Source of the DNA: an uncultured Lachnospiraceae bacterium | GTDB lineage: Bacteria > Bacillota > Clostridia > Lachnospirales > Lachnospiraceae | DNA: 56,926 nt | NCBI GenBank assembly: GCA_947624875.1 | Contig: CANQMA010000008.1 | Coordinates: 1-56,926, forward strand | Reading direction: 5' to 3' | Part shown: positions 9,773 through 18,414 of the stretch, piece by piece | Layout: the number at the start of each line of letters is the position of its first letter | Position numbering within the stretch: the first letter of the stretch is position 1 | Notes under the pieces: model-generated | Told to the model about the DNA's origin: nothing | The model's database searches: none | What the model saw: the letters and a program-made list of their open reading frames with translations, nothing else | Made by a program: the position numbers and the translations under genes

Positions 9773-10177
9773 TCAACTTTTTTTAATAAATTTGTAATGG
9801 CATTTCGGACACTTGATTTCTATCCGTCCATGTCCTTTGGGAATCCGAATCGTCTGCTTACATTTCGGGCATTTAAAAAATCGATAATATTTCCGCTGAC
9901 CGAGTGTTTTCTTTTTAATCCGAAACAGTTTCCGTATTTTTCCGGTGGTCTTTAAATATTTTTCATTCTCAGCGGCTCTTTTATAAATGTTTTTGGAAAA
10001 GATACGAAAATAAATATAAATCATCAATAATAAAGAAAGGGCATTGAGTATTCTGGACGAAACAAAAAAGGATAGGATAAATAGAAATAATATGCATCCC
10101 AGTAAAAATCCGGTAAACTGATCATATCCATATCGTCCATACATCAAATTTATGATTTTATTTTTAAAATTCCTCAT
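9773..10177 (-). CDS. Small membrane protein with C-terminal zinc ribbon
   Basis: A 134-residue protein with two hydrophobic helices near residues 20-60 (GFLLGCILFLFILSFF and ILNALSLLLMIYIYF), a basic linker, and a C-terminal zinc ribbon built from two CPKC knuckles. The topology suggests a membrane anchor that presents a cytoplasmic metal- or RNA-binding knuckle. It lies 46 bases upstream of the DUF5685 gene on the same strand. Function unknown. Confidence 0.7.
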   Translation of the reverse strand: MRNFKNKIINLMYGRYGYDQFTGFLLGCILFLFILSFFVSSRILNALSLLLMIYIYFRIFSKNIYKRAAENEKYLKTTGKIRKLFRIKKKTLGQRKYYRFFKCPKCKQTIRIPKGHGRIEIKCPKCHYKFIKKS

Positions 10178-10491
10178 CTTTCTATGCGCAGAAATTCCGT
10201 TTTCTGCAGCCTTCCTTTCAAAAAAACTATAAATAGAATATAAGAAAGCGTCAAGAAATTCAATGAAAAATATGACAATTTACATTTCTGTCATAAAAAT
10301 TTACAAATAATCCATATTTATTGAAAAAATATGGCATTTTACAGAACATAGCTGTTCCATTTTAATCCATTGATAAAAAAGATATTTATTTGTATGGATT
10401 TCTATGATAAAATATTCAAGAAAACAAAATAGTAGAAATAAAATGTTTTTTTACCGAAAACTACTTGATAAACTGAAAGGATGGCAAAAGA
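10178..10491. promoter_or_regulatory. AT-rich divergent control region before the polysaccharide operon
   Basis: No gene fits in these 314 bases. Two exact inverted repeats stand out: TATGACA/TGTCATA at 10271-10277 and 10289-10295, and CCATATTT/AAATATGG at 10312-10319 and 10327-10334. ATTTACA or ATTTTACA recurs three times around them. A likely extended -10 for the operon is TGATAAAAT near 10405-10413, with a weak -35. The repeats are plausible binding sites for a regulator of capsule expression. Confidence 0.45.
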
Positions 10492-11958
10492 ATGTATATT
10501 AGATACAGCAGTTGGATGAAACATTGGGATTTTATTTTGTCTGATTTAATTTGTATCAATTTATCCTTATATCTTGCTTTTATTTTTAGATTTTTTTCTG
10601 CTGCCGAGGCAGTTTCAAATAATTTTAATATGTATGCACAGCGCGAATATCGAATGATGGCGTTGTTTGTATCCATCATGCACTTTTGTATTGCATTTTT
10701 TCTTAATTACTATTCAGGAATTTTAAGAAGAGGATATTTTGACGAATTCAAAGAAGTCGGGTTTTATAATATATTCCTGTTTTTCTCTATAATTATGCTG
10801 TTGTTTGTTCTTCAGGAAAGCGAATCCTTTTCCCGAATTGTTATCATTATGTTTTTCTTTTTTAATTACATCATAATGTATCTGGTGCATGTAATTTTAA
10901 AGAAAGTGGTGACAAAACAGGGGAAAGACCAGAGAAGAAAAGAACATATGTTGATTGTTTCCTCAAAGGACATGATTGAAGACGCCGTGCGGGAGCTCCG
11001 CAATGGTCCGGATCAGAGATACCGGCTTGTGGGCATTGCAATTTTAGAGGAAGATTTCAAAGCCGGACAGGTGGATGGGATTCCTGTCGTTGCACGGGGA
11101 AACGATATCTATGATTACGCCTGCAAAAATGTTGTGGACGATATCATGCTGTGTGTAGACAATAATGAAAATGAAAAAAATGCAAAAATTATCAATGAGT
11201 TTTTGGTGATGGGAATTACGGTTCAGTTAAAACTCGATATTATCCTGAATGGGAATTATCATGTTCATTTTTCTCATATCAATGAAACAAATGTCGCTAT
11301 TGTCAGCAATAGTAATGTTCATGTTTTTCAGTTGTTTTTAAAACGGTGCATTGATATTGCTGCCGGAATCGTGGGCTGTCTGATTACAGGGATTCTCTAT
11401 GTATTTGTCGCTCCTGCGATTAAGATTGCAGACCCAAGCGGCCCTGTATTTTTCAGACAGCAGCGCGTAGGGAAAAACGGAAGAAGTTTTTATATTTATA
11501 AATTCCGGTCCATGTATTCTGACGCTGAAGAACGAAAGATAGAACTGATGGAGAAAAATAAGATGCAGGGGCTTATGTTTAAGCTGGATGCAGACCCTAG
11601 AATTATTGGAAGCGGACCGGATGGAACAAAAAAAGGACTGGGACATTTTCTGCGAGTAACCTCGATTGATGAATTCCCAAATTTTTGGAGTATCCTCAAG
11701 GGAGATATGAGTCTGGTGGGGACCAGACCTCCAACAATGGACGAATATGAGCGGTATGAACTGCACCATAAAAGCCGTCTGGCCGCAAAGCCGGGACTGA
11801 CCGGAATGTGGCAGGTGAGTGGAAGAAGTGATATGACAGATTTCGAAGAAATTGTGAAACTGGATAATGAATATATTCAAAATTGGAATATCGGGAAAGA
11901 TATCAAAATTATACTAAAAACGGTCTGGGTTGTCCTCACAGGGAAAGGTTCACAGTAA
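10492..11958 (+). CDS. Polyprenyl-phosphate sugar-1-phosphate transferase (priming enzyme)
   Basis: Starts polysaccharide assembly by moving a sugar-1-phosphate from a UDP-sugar to undecaprenyl phosphate at the inner face of the membrane. The N-terminal half has several membrane helices and a CoA-binding-like domain, as in WcaJ/CpsE enzymes. The C-terminal catalytic domain begins with LKRCIDIAAGIVG and holds FFRQQRVGKNG, YKFRSMYSDAE, SIDEFPNFWSILKGDMSLVG, TRPP and KPGLTGMWQVSGRS. At 488 residues it is full length. It opens the operon; the sugar transferred cannot be read from sequence. Confidence 0.93.
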   Translation: MYIRYSSWMKHWDFILSDLICINLSLYLAFIFRFFSAAEAVSNNFNMYAQREYRMMALFVSIMHFCIAFFLNYYSGILRRGYFDEFKEVGFYNIFLFFSIIMLLFVLQESESFSRIVIIMFFFFNYIIMYLVHVILKKVVTKQGKDQRRKEHMLIVSSKDMIEDAVRELRNGPDQRYRLVGIAILEEDFKAGQVDGIPVVARGNDIYDYACKNVVDDIMLCVDNNENEKNAKIINEFLVMGITVQLKLDIILNGNYHVHFSHINETNVAIVSNSNVHVFQLFLKRCIDIAAGIVGCLITGILYVFVAPAIKIADPSGPVFFRQQRVGKNGRSFYIYKFRSMYSDAEERKIELMEKNKMQGLMFKLDADPRIIGSGPDGTKKGLGHFLRVTSIDEFPNFWSILKGDMSLVGTRPPTMDEYERYELHHKSRLAAKPGLTGMWQVSGRSDMTDFEEIVKLDNEYIQNWNIGKDIKIILKTVWVVLTGKGSQ

Positions 11959-12083
11959 GTGGAGCGCTTTCTTTGGTAACAAAGCAGGAGGATTCGGACC
12001 GGGGGATCCGGGTAAAAAACAGATGGAAATTGTATTAGGGAAAATGTTCAGGGAAAGTAAAAATTGGAAAGGAACTCGCACAA

Positions 12084-13202
12084 ATGGGACAACGTCAGAG
12101 GATACTTTATGCTGTTGAAGCGATGGGGGGCGGTATATTTACATATCTTGCCACACTAGCAAATGGGTTGTGTGAAGAGTTTGATATTACGATTGCATAT
12201 GGAGTCAGAGATGAAACGCCGGAAAATATTGGAGATTATTTTGACGATAGGGTAAAGTTGACTTATGTGAAAAATTTTCACCGTTCTGCGGGATTGAGAC
12301 ATAATTGGCTGGCGGCGGGCGAACTAAAACAGCTCATAAAACAAATCAAGCCGGATATTATTCATCTTCATTCCTCTATCGCCGGAGCTGTTGGAAGACT
12401 GTTTCTGCCGAAAAAGAATGTACAGATGTACTATACGCCGCACGGGTACAGTTTTTTTATGAAAGATATTGCGCCCATAAAAAGAATTGTATTTAGATTT
12501 GTGGAAAAGATTTGCGGCCTTTGTGAATGTGTTACGATTGCATGCGGAGAGAGTGAATGGGAAAAGAGTAAAAAAGTCTGTAAAAAAACGATTTGTATTT
12601 TAAACGGTGTTGAGACAGACAGGCTGGATGCCGTAATGAAAGAAGAACCGAAAAAAAATACTCCGTTTACAGTATATACCTCCGGCCGGATTACTTATCA
12701 GAAAAATCCGGAACTATTTAATGAGATTGCGCAGAAACTGCCTGAGATAAGGTTTCTCTGGATTGGGGATGGAGATATGAGGGATGTTCTGACAAGCCCC
12801 AATATAGAAGTTACCGGATGGAAAGAGTCGGACGAGGCGCTGAGACTTTCAAGCCAAGGAGATTTGTTTATTCTGACTTCCCGCTGGGAAGGACTGCCGC
12901 TGTCTCTATTGGAAGCGATGTACATGAAAAAACCATGTATCACTACAAATATTGTAGGAAACAAGGATATCATTTTTGATGGCGAGACGGGTTTTCTCTG
13001 TGAAAAACCGGATGCATTTGTTCAAAAGATTCAGGAACTGAAACAAGGGGTCGATAAACAGATTATTGAAAATGCCCACAATGAGGTTTTAAAATCACAT
13101 AGTGATCAAAGCATGTGCAGACTTTATGCAAAATTGTATCGAATGGGATTTAACGAATTCTGTAGAGAATATCAAATTAATCACAAGGGAGAGGTGGTTT
13201 AA
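12084..13202 (+). CDS. Glycosyltransferase family 4-type protein
   Basis: A GT-B fold retaining glycosyltransferase. The N terminus (RILYAVEAMGGGIFTYLATL) is typical of the family, and the donor-site region contains SRWEGLPLSLLEAM, the E-x7-E motif that holds the nucleotide sugar. It should act at the cytoplasmic face on the lipid-linked sugar. The ATG at 12084 has AAAGGAAC upstream. The 125-base gap after the priming enzyme holds only a GC-rich patch (CCGGGGGATCCGG). The acceptor and linkage are unknown. Confidence 0.87.
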   Translation: MGQRQRILYAVEAMGGGIFTYLATLANGLCEEFDITIAYGVRDETPENIGDYFDDRVKLTYVKNFHRSAGLRHNWLAAGELKQLIKQIKPDIIHLHSSIAGAVGRLFLPKKNVQMYYTPHGYSFFMKDIAPIKRIVFRFVEKICGLCECVTIACGESEWEKSKKVCKKTICILNGVETDRLDAVMKEEPKKNTPFTVYTSGRITYQKNPELFNEIAQKLPEIRFLWIGDGDMRDVLTSPNIEVTGWKESDEALRLSSQGDLFILTSRWEGLPLSLLEAMYMKKPCITTNIVGNKDIIFDGETGFLCEKPDAFVQKIQELKQGVDKQIIENAHNEVLKSHSDQSMCRLYAKLYRMGFNEFCREYQINHKGEVV

Positions 13203-13205
13203 AAC

Positions 13206-14390
13206 TTGTTAGATACTTGCAAAAGAGCGGCAGACAATAAAATATATGTATTGGTGCTGATTACGCTTATGGACCGCGCCGGCGCTGAGACAATGATGAT
13301 GAATTATCTTAGAAATATTGACAGAAGACGGATACAGATTGATTTTTTAGTCAACAGACCGGGGCCGATGGACTATGAACAGGAGATTCAGAAACTTGGA
13401 AGCCATATCTACCGAATGTCTCCAATCCTGCCGGGGAAATTTAGAAAATATCAATGGGAACTCAAGCAGTTTTTGGAAAGACATCCGCAGTACCAGATTT
13501 TATATTCTCATTTAGAAGAGCGGAGTTATCTTGCAATGCGCGTCGCAGAAAAAATGAATCTGCCCGTTCGGATTGTTCACGCACATTCCATACCGGGATA
13601 TTGGAATTTGAAATATCCGGTTCGGCTCTATTTTAGGAAAAAATTGAAGAAGACAGATTTCATAAAGGCTGCATGCGGCATTGAACCTGCAAAGTGGTTG
13701 TTTGGTTCAGAAAAAAATGTTACAATTATTAAAAATGCTGTTGATGCAGGCCTTTTTTCTTTTGAGGAAAAAAATCGCAAAAAAACGCGAAAGGCATTGA
13801 AAATACAGGAAGATACCTTGGTCATAGGACATATCGGACGATTCTGTTATGAGAAAAACCATGAATTTTTACTGCACATATTCGCTGAAGTGCGAAAGCA
13901 GCGTCGAGACAGTGTTCTGCTGTTAGTCGGCGGTGGAAAACCGAAAAAAGAAATTGAGACCAGGAAAAAGATTTGGCAGATGGCAAAGGAATTGGGCGTT
14001 GACAGCGGAGTAAAATTTCTGGGAATACGGGAAGATATTCCGCAACTCCTTCAGGCAATGGATATTTTAGTGATGCCGTCCCGGAGTGAGGGTTTTCCAA
14101 TGACGCTTGTAGAAGCGCAGGCAGCAGGGACGAGATGCCTGGTATCGGACCGGGTCGCCTATGAGATTAATATGACCGGAGAAATTCAGTTTGCTTCTCT
14201 GGAAGAGGATCCCGTGGAATGGGCGAATAAGTTATTATCTTTTTGCCAGACGGAACAAGACCGAAGTGAAATGAACCGGAAAGTGCGTGATGCGGGTTAT
14301 GATATTCATAGTGCGGCAAAGGAAATGGAGGCGTTGTTTGAAAACGCAGCTGTAGGGCGTTTGGGACATCGTTTTCATGGTGAAAAATGA
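13206..14390 (+). CDS. Glycosyltransferase family 4-type protein (EpsF-like), copy 1
   Basis: A GT-B glycosyltransferase of the group that opens with LITLMDRAGAETMMMNYLRN. It keeps the E-x7-E motif in SEGFPMTLVEAQ and the VGGG donor-loop region. It begins with TTG at 13206, supported by GGGAGAGGTGG just upstream and by the absence of a better-placed ATG. It is clearly paralogous to the gene at 14981: both share the GAE-MNY-RNID opening, an LPGKF/YPGKF segment and HSHLEERSYL-like motifs. Either successive sugar additions or a duplicated step would explain the pair. Confidence 0.87.
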   Translation: MLDTCKRAADNKIYVLVLITLMDRAGAETMMMNYLRNIDRRRIQIDFLVNRPGPMDYEQEIQKLGSHIYRMSPILPGKFRKYQWELKQFLERHPQYQILYSHLEERSYLAMRVAEKMNLPVRIVHAHSIPGYWNLKYPVRLYFRKKLKKTDFIKAACGIEPAKWLFGSEKNVTIIKNAVDAGLFSFEEKNRKKTRKALKIQEDTLVIGHIGRFCYEKNHEFLLHIFAEVRKQRRDSVLLLVGGGKPKKEIETRKKIWQMAKELGVDSGVKFLGIREDIPQLLQAMDILVMPSRSEGFPMTLVEAQAAGTRCLVSDRVAYEINMTGEIQFASLEEDPVEWANKLLSFCQTEQDRSEMNRKVRDAGYDIHSAAKEMEALFENAAVGRLGHRFHGEK

Positions 14391-14451
14391 TTTCCAGACC
14401 ATAGAAATATGCCGGTTTTTCCGGAGATGAGCAGAAAAGTGAGGAAAATCA

Positions 14452-14904
14452 ATGAACGTTTTAAAACTATGGTATCATCTGAAAGCATGGATTCAAAAAA
14501 TATTATATAAGGTTCTTTTTGGAAAAAGACTTCAAATTGGCAAGGGCACCACATGGCGCAGCGGATTCCATATTGCAATTGAGGAAAAGGGAACAATTCA
14601 GATTGGAAGACATTGTTTTTTTAATCATGGCTGTTCTGTCAATGCAGTGCAGAGTGTAGTCATTGGAGACGGAACAATTTTTGGGGAAAATGTTCATATT
14701 TATGACCATAATCACCGGGTTCAAAATGAAGAAATACTCATAAAAAAACAGGGATATAAGAAGCAGGAAACGAGTATTGGAAAACATTGCTGGATAGGTA
14801 CAAATGCAGTGGTATTAAAAGGAGTTACCATTGGAGATGGCTGCATTATCGGAGCGGGAGTCGTTGTGCGGGAAGACGTTCCGGAGGGGACGGTTCTCTC
14901 ATAA
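14452..14904 (+). CDS. Hexapeptide-repeat acyltransferase
   Basis: A left-handed beta-helix acyltransferase of the maltose/serine-acetyltransferase type that probably O-acetylates a sugar of the polysaccharide with acetyl-CoA. Hexapeptide repeats run through most of its 150 residues (IQIGRHCFFNHGCSV, VVIGDGTIFGENV). The catalytic-histidine segment IYDHNHR and the closing WIGTNAVVLKGVTIGDGCII with GAGVVV are present. The short C terminus (VPEGTVLS) stops earlier than many relatives. It lies between two paralogous glycosyltransferase genes. Confidence 0.85.
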   Translation: MNVLKLWYHLKAWIQKILYKVLFGKRLQIGKGTTWRSGFHIAIEEKGTIQIGRHCFFNHGCSVNAVQSVVIGDGTIFGENVHIYDHNHRVQNEEILIKKQGYKKQETSIGKHCWIGTNAVVLKGVTIGDGCIIGAGVVVREDVPEGTVLS

Positions 14905-14980
14905 GTCTAAAGAAACAGGTTTGATATATTACAGCCTGTATCCGAAACAGGAAAGATTTTTAGTTTTCAGGGAGAAATGA

Positions 14981-16114
14981 ATGGAACCAATACATGTTTT
15001 AGTTCTTGATACCGTCATGGATCGTGGTGGCGCCGAAGCGATGATTATGAATTATATGAGAAATATCGACCGCAATGTCATCCGGTTTGATTTTTTGACG
15101 AATCGCGATTACCGGGCGGCATATGAAGATGAAATTGAAGCCATGGGAGGAAAGGTTTTTCATATGTGTCCGATGTATCCCGGAAAATTTCATCGTTATA
15201 AACGGGAAATGAAAGACTTCTTAATACGGCACCCGGAATATCAGATTATTCATTCAAATCTGGAAGAGCGGAGTTATCTTCCTTTGAAAGTGGCAAAAAA
15301 ACAGGGAGTTCCAGTGCGGATTTCCCACGCACATAACCGCCCCCTGGGATTTGATTTGAAACAAATCGTCAGATATTATTTTCGATTTATGTTAAAATAT
15401 TATAATACGCATATGTTTTCCTGTGGCATTGAGGCGGGGGACTGGTTATATGGGAGAAAAAACCGCAATCAGGTCATTCTAATGAACAATGCGATTGATG
15501 CGGAAAAATATCAATATGATTTGAAAAAATCAAAACAAATGAAACAAAAACTGGGTGTCACAGGTAAGAAAGTAATCGGTCATGTAGGCAGATTCTTTGC
15601 GCAGAAAAACCATACGTTCTTAATTGATCTTTTCTATGAAATTCATCGGAAAGATCCCGGGACCGTCCTTTTATTAGTTGGCGGTGGAGAACGCGATGAC
15701 GCCTTAAAAAATCAGATACGGGAGAAAGTAAACCGGCTTGGGCTGTCAGACGCCGTACAATTTTTAGGGGTGCGGGAAGACGTTGAAGAGCTTTATCAGG
15801 CATTTGATTTATTTTTACTTCCCTCTCTGTTTGAGGGACTGCCGGTCACAATGGTGGAAGCGCAGGCGTGCGGTCTCCCATGCGTCATCTCGGACAAGGT
15901 TCCGATTCAATGCGACCTGACAGGAAATGTAAAAGTGATTCCTTTGCGGGAAAGTCCAAAACAATGGGCCGGAAGTGTATTAGAATTTTTAAATCAATTT
16001 CAAAGAAAAGATACTTTTGACGATATTAAAAAGGCAGGATTTGATATTAAAGAAAACGCAGTCTGGCTGCAGGAATTTTATAGGAAAGCAGTCAGCAGCG
16101 GGAATACAAATTGA
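14981..16114 (+). CDS. Glycosyltransferase family 4-type protein (EpsF-like), copy 2
   Basis: A paralogue of the gene at 13206, opening with VLDTVMDRGGAEAMIMNYMR. It carries the GHVGRFFAQKNH region, the VGGGERDD loop and the donor motif LFEGLPVTMVEAQACGLPC (E-x7-E). It should add a sugar to the lipid-linked intermediate in the cytoplasm. The ATG at 14981 follows GGGAGAAATGA. There is a 76-base gap after the acyltransferase gene and no terminator, so it belongs to the same operon. Confidence 0.87.
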   Translation: MEPIHVLVLDTVMDRGGAEAMIMNYMRNIDRNVIRFDFLTNRDYRAAYEDEIEAMGGKVFHMCPMYPGKFHRYKREMKDFLIRHPEYQIIHSNLEERSYLPLKVAKKQGVPVRISHAHNRPLGFDLKQIVRYYFRFMLKYYNTHMFSCGIEAGDWLYGRKNRNQVILMNNAIDAEKYQYDLKKSKQMKQKLGVTGKKVIGHVGRFFAQKNHTFLIDLFYEIHRKDPGTVLLLVGGGERDDALKNQIREKVNRLGLSDAVQFLGVREDVEELYQAFDLFLLPSLFEGLPVTMVEAQACGLPCVISDKVPIQCDLTGNVKVIPLRESPKQWAGSVLEFLNQFQRKDTFDDIKKAGFDIKENAVWLQEFYRKAVSSGNTN

Positions 16115-16156
16115 AAAATAAAGAAACACTAATGAGGGTAATGAAGTGGAGGAAGT

Positions 16157-16987
16157 ATGAGACTGATTAAAAGAATGATTATTGTTGTATTTATCATCAT
16201 ATCCGTTTTGTTTATAGCAGATTATTATCGGAATCTGAATCACTCAAACAATACGCCGCCGGAAATTCAAATGAATACAGATATTTTAGAATGTTCTATC
16301 CATGATTCAGAAGATGAGCTGCTGAGAGAGATTACGGCCGGAGATAAAGAAGATGGAGATTTAACTTCCGGAATTATTGTGGAATCCATCTCCAATTTTG
16401 TCGATCAGGAAAATCATATCTGTAACGCGACTTATGTCGTAGAGGATTCTGACCATCATGTGACGAAGGCGACAAGAAAAATAAAATTTACCGACTATGA
16501 ATCGCCAAAATTCACTTTAAAACAGCCGCTTTGTTTTGATTTAGGCTCTGACGTATCCGTACTGGATGTGCTCGGTGCAACGGATGAGCGGGATGGAGAT
16601 ATCAGCGATAAGATTAAAATTTTATCGAACACGACGTCAACCAGCAGCGCGGGTCAGTATACGGTAACTGCGCAGGTGACAAACAGTCTGGGAGATACTG
16701 TTAAATTTAAATCCAATGTAGTCATTAAGCCGGAAAATAAATTGAGTTCAGTCATAGAATTAAAAACAAATGTTGCATATGTCAAAAAAGGGGAGAATTT
16801 TCAGCCGCTGGATTATGTGAAATCCGTGAAAGACGTTGATGGACATGATATCAACAAGTCTCTGGTTGAAGTTACAAACACGAATGTTGATATGAAAAAA
16901 AAGGGTTCCTATTCGGTAGAATATACAGTCAATCCTGAAAAAACTGATGAAGGAATTACTTATTTATCGGTTATTGTGGAGGACTAA
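16157..16987 (+). CDS. Membrane-anchored Ig-like (DUF5011-type) repeat protein
   Basis: One N-terminal membrane helix (residues about 5-22) anchors an extracellular part made of about three tandem beta-sandwich repeats. The first two contain the hallmark acidic turn GDKEDGDLTSGI and ATDERDGDISDKI of bacterial Ig-like/HYR domains; the third has KDVDGHDINKSL. Such domains usually bind glycans or hold surface proteins at a distance. It is followed after 2 bases by the first Wzz-kinase, so it is part of the polysaccharide operon, perhaps as an export or attachment factor. Exact role unknown. Confidence 0.75.
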   Translation: MRLIKRMIIVVFIIISVLFIADYYRNLNHSNNTPPEIQMNTDILECSIHDSEDELLREITAGDKEDGDLTSGIIVESISNFVDQENHICNATYVVEDSDHHVTKATRKIKFTDYESPKFTLKQPLCFDLGSDVSVLDVLGATDERDGDISDKIKILSNTTSTSSAGQYTVTAQVTNSLGDTVKFKSNVVIKPENKLSSVIELKTNVAYVKKGENFQPLDYVKSVKDVDGHDINKSLVEVTNTNVDMKKKGSYSVEYTVNPEKTDEGITYLSVIVED

Positions 16988-16989
16988 AG

Positions 16990-18414
16990 ATGTCAGGAAA
17001 AAGTGTATTAAATTTTAACAATATCAGTATGTATTCGCTGGTAATGGATCTGCTTCATCGGGCGTGGATTGTTATTATTGTGGTTTGTTTAAGCATTATG
17101 GGGGAATATACTCTCTTGAAACAAGATTATGTTCCGCAATATACGAGTTCTTCCATTTATGTGGTTACTCCAAGACAGAGCAGTAATTATGTTTTTACAA
17201 ACCGCAGATTTGCAGAAAGTGTTATTTCCGTATTCCAGAATTTGATGAATACGGAAATTATGAATACCAGAATTCAAAAAGAACTACACAAGTCCACTAT
17301 GGATGCCATTATGGGGGTACAACTGATTGAGGGCACAAACTTAATGAAGATTACAGTGACTTCAAGCGACCCGGTGGAATCTTATAAAACGATCGGCATT
17401 ATTATGGACAACTACAATGAGTTATCGGAATATTTAAATTCCGACGCGGTTTTTGACGAACTGAAAGCGCCGGTTGTTGCCACAATGCCGGATAATTCCC
17501 TGGCGCCGCAGAACCGGTCGCTGATGATGGGACTCATCGCCGGTCTCATTGCAATTGTCCTGATTATTCTCTTTAGTGTTTTCCGAACCACAATCAAATC
17601 GGAAAGTATGATTGAAGAGGAACTGGAAGCCAACCTGCTGGGAACTATTTTACATGAGACAAAAAATAAGACATTGAAAGCAAAATTGGCGCAGCAGGTA
17701 AAGGCTTTATTAATTACCAGCCCGATCATTTCAACACAATTTGTGGAGTCTATCAATAATATCCGAATAAAAATGGAGTATGAACACGAGAGGCATCCGA
17801 GCCGAAATGTGTATATGTTGACAAGTGTTTGTGAAAATGAAGGAAAATCCACAGTAGCATTGAATGTAGCGCTGTCTTTTGCCCGGGAAGGAAAAAAGGT
17901 GATTCTAATCGATTCTGATATGAGAAAGCCGGCTATCTACAAAATGCTGGACCTTCCAAAATCCGAAGTGGTGGATCTGGTCAATCTGTTTGAAGGGCGA
18001 TGTGGTTTAGATGAGGTCATGTATCATGATTCCGGAACGGGGCTTCATTTGATTTTGTCTTCGAAAGGACATTCCAATACGAATGTATATATGAAATCCG
18101 GAGCAATGGCGGATTTGTTAAGAAAATGCAGAATGATGGCGGACTATGTGATTGTCGATACGCCGCCAATGGCTTTAGTGTCTGACGCGGAGGCGTTGTT
18201 AGACCGCGTGGACTACACAGTATTAGTAATCAGACAGGATTTTTCTTATAAAAAAGACGTTGAAAACTGTTTGAATTTAATGAATGATTCAAATACAAAA
18301 ATGCTTGGATGTGTTTTAAATGATTATAGAGTGCTTCGTATGAATATGAAACGGAAAATGACTTTATTGTCAAATCAGGAGGGAAAGGCGGTGGAAATCT
18401 ATGAAAATGAATGA
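16990..18414 (+). CDS. Wzz-domain/BY-kinase fusion (CpsC-CpsD-like), first copy
   Basis: The N-terminal half is a polysaccharide co-polymerase with two membrane helices (around residues 25-45 and 175-200). The C-terminal half is a bacterial tyrosine kinase with Walker A ENEGKST (Lys286), Walker A' VILIDSDMRKP and Walker B DYVIVDTPPM. Such proteins set chain length and coordinate synthesis with export. Unlike the next gene it has almost no C-terminal tyrosine cluster, ending EIYENE with a single tyrosine. The last codons overlap the next gene by 14 bases. Confidence 0.88.
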   Translation: MSGKSVLNFNNISMYSLVMDLLHRAWIVIIVVCLSIMGEYTLLKQDYVPQYTSSSIYVVTPRQSSNYVFTNRRFAESVISVFQNLMNTEIMNTRIQKELHKSTMDAIMGVQLIEGTNLMKITVTSSDPVESYKTIGIIMDNYNELSEYLNSDAVFDELKAPVVATMPDNSLAPQNRSLMMGLIAGLIAIVLIILFSVFRTTIKSESMIEEELEANLLGTILHETKNKTLKAKLAQQVKALLITSPIISTQFVESINNIRIKMEYEHERHPSRNVYMLTSVCENEGKSTVALNVALSFAREGKKVILIDSDMRKPAIYKMLDLPKSEVVDLVNLFEGRCGLDEVMYHDSGTGLHLILSSKGHSNTNVYMKSGAMADLLRKCRMMADYVIVDTPPMALVSDAEALLDRVDYTVLVIRQDFSYKKDVENCLNLMNDSNTKMLGCVLNDYRVLRMNMKRKMTLLSNQEGKAVEIYENE

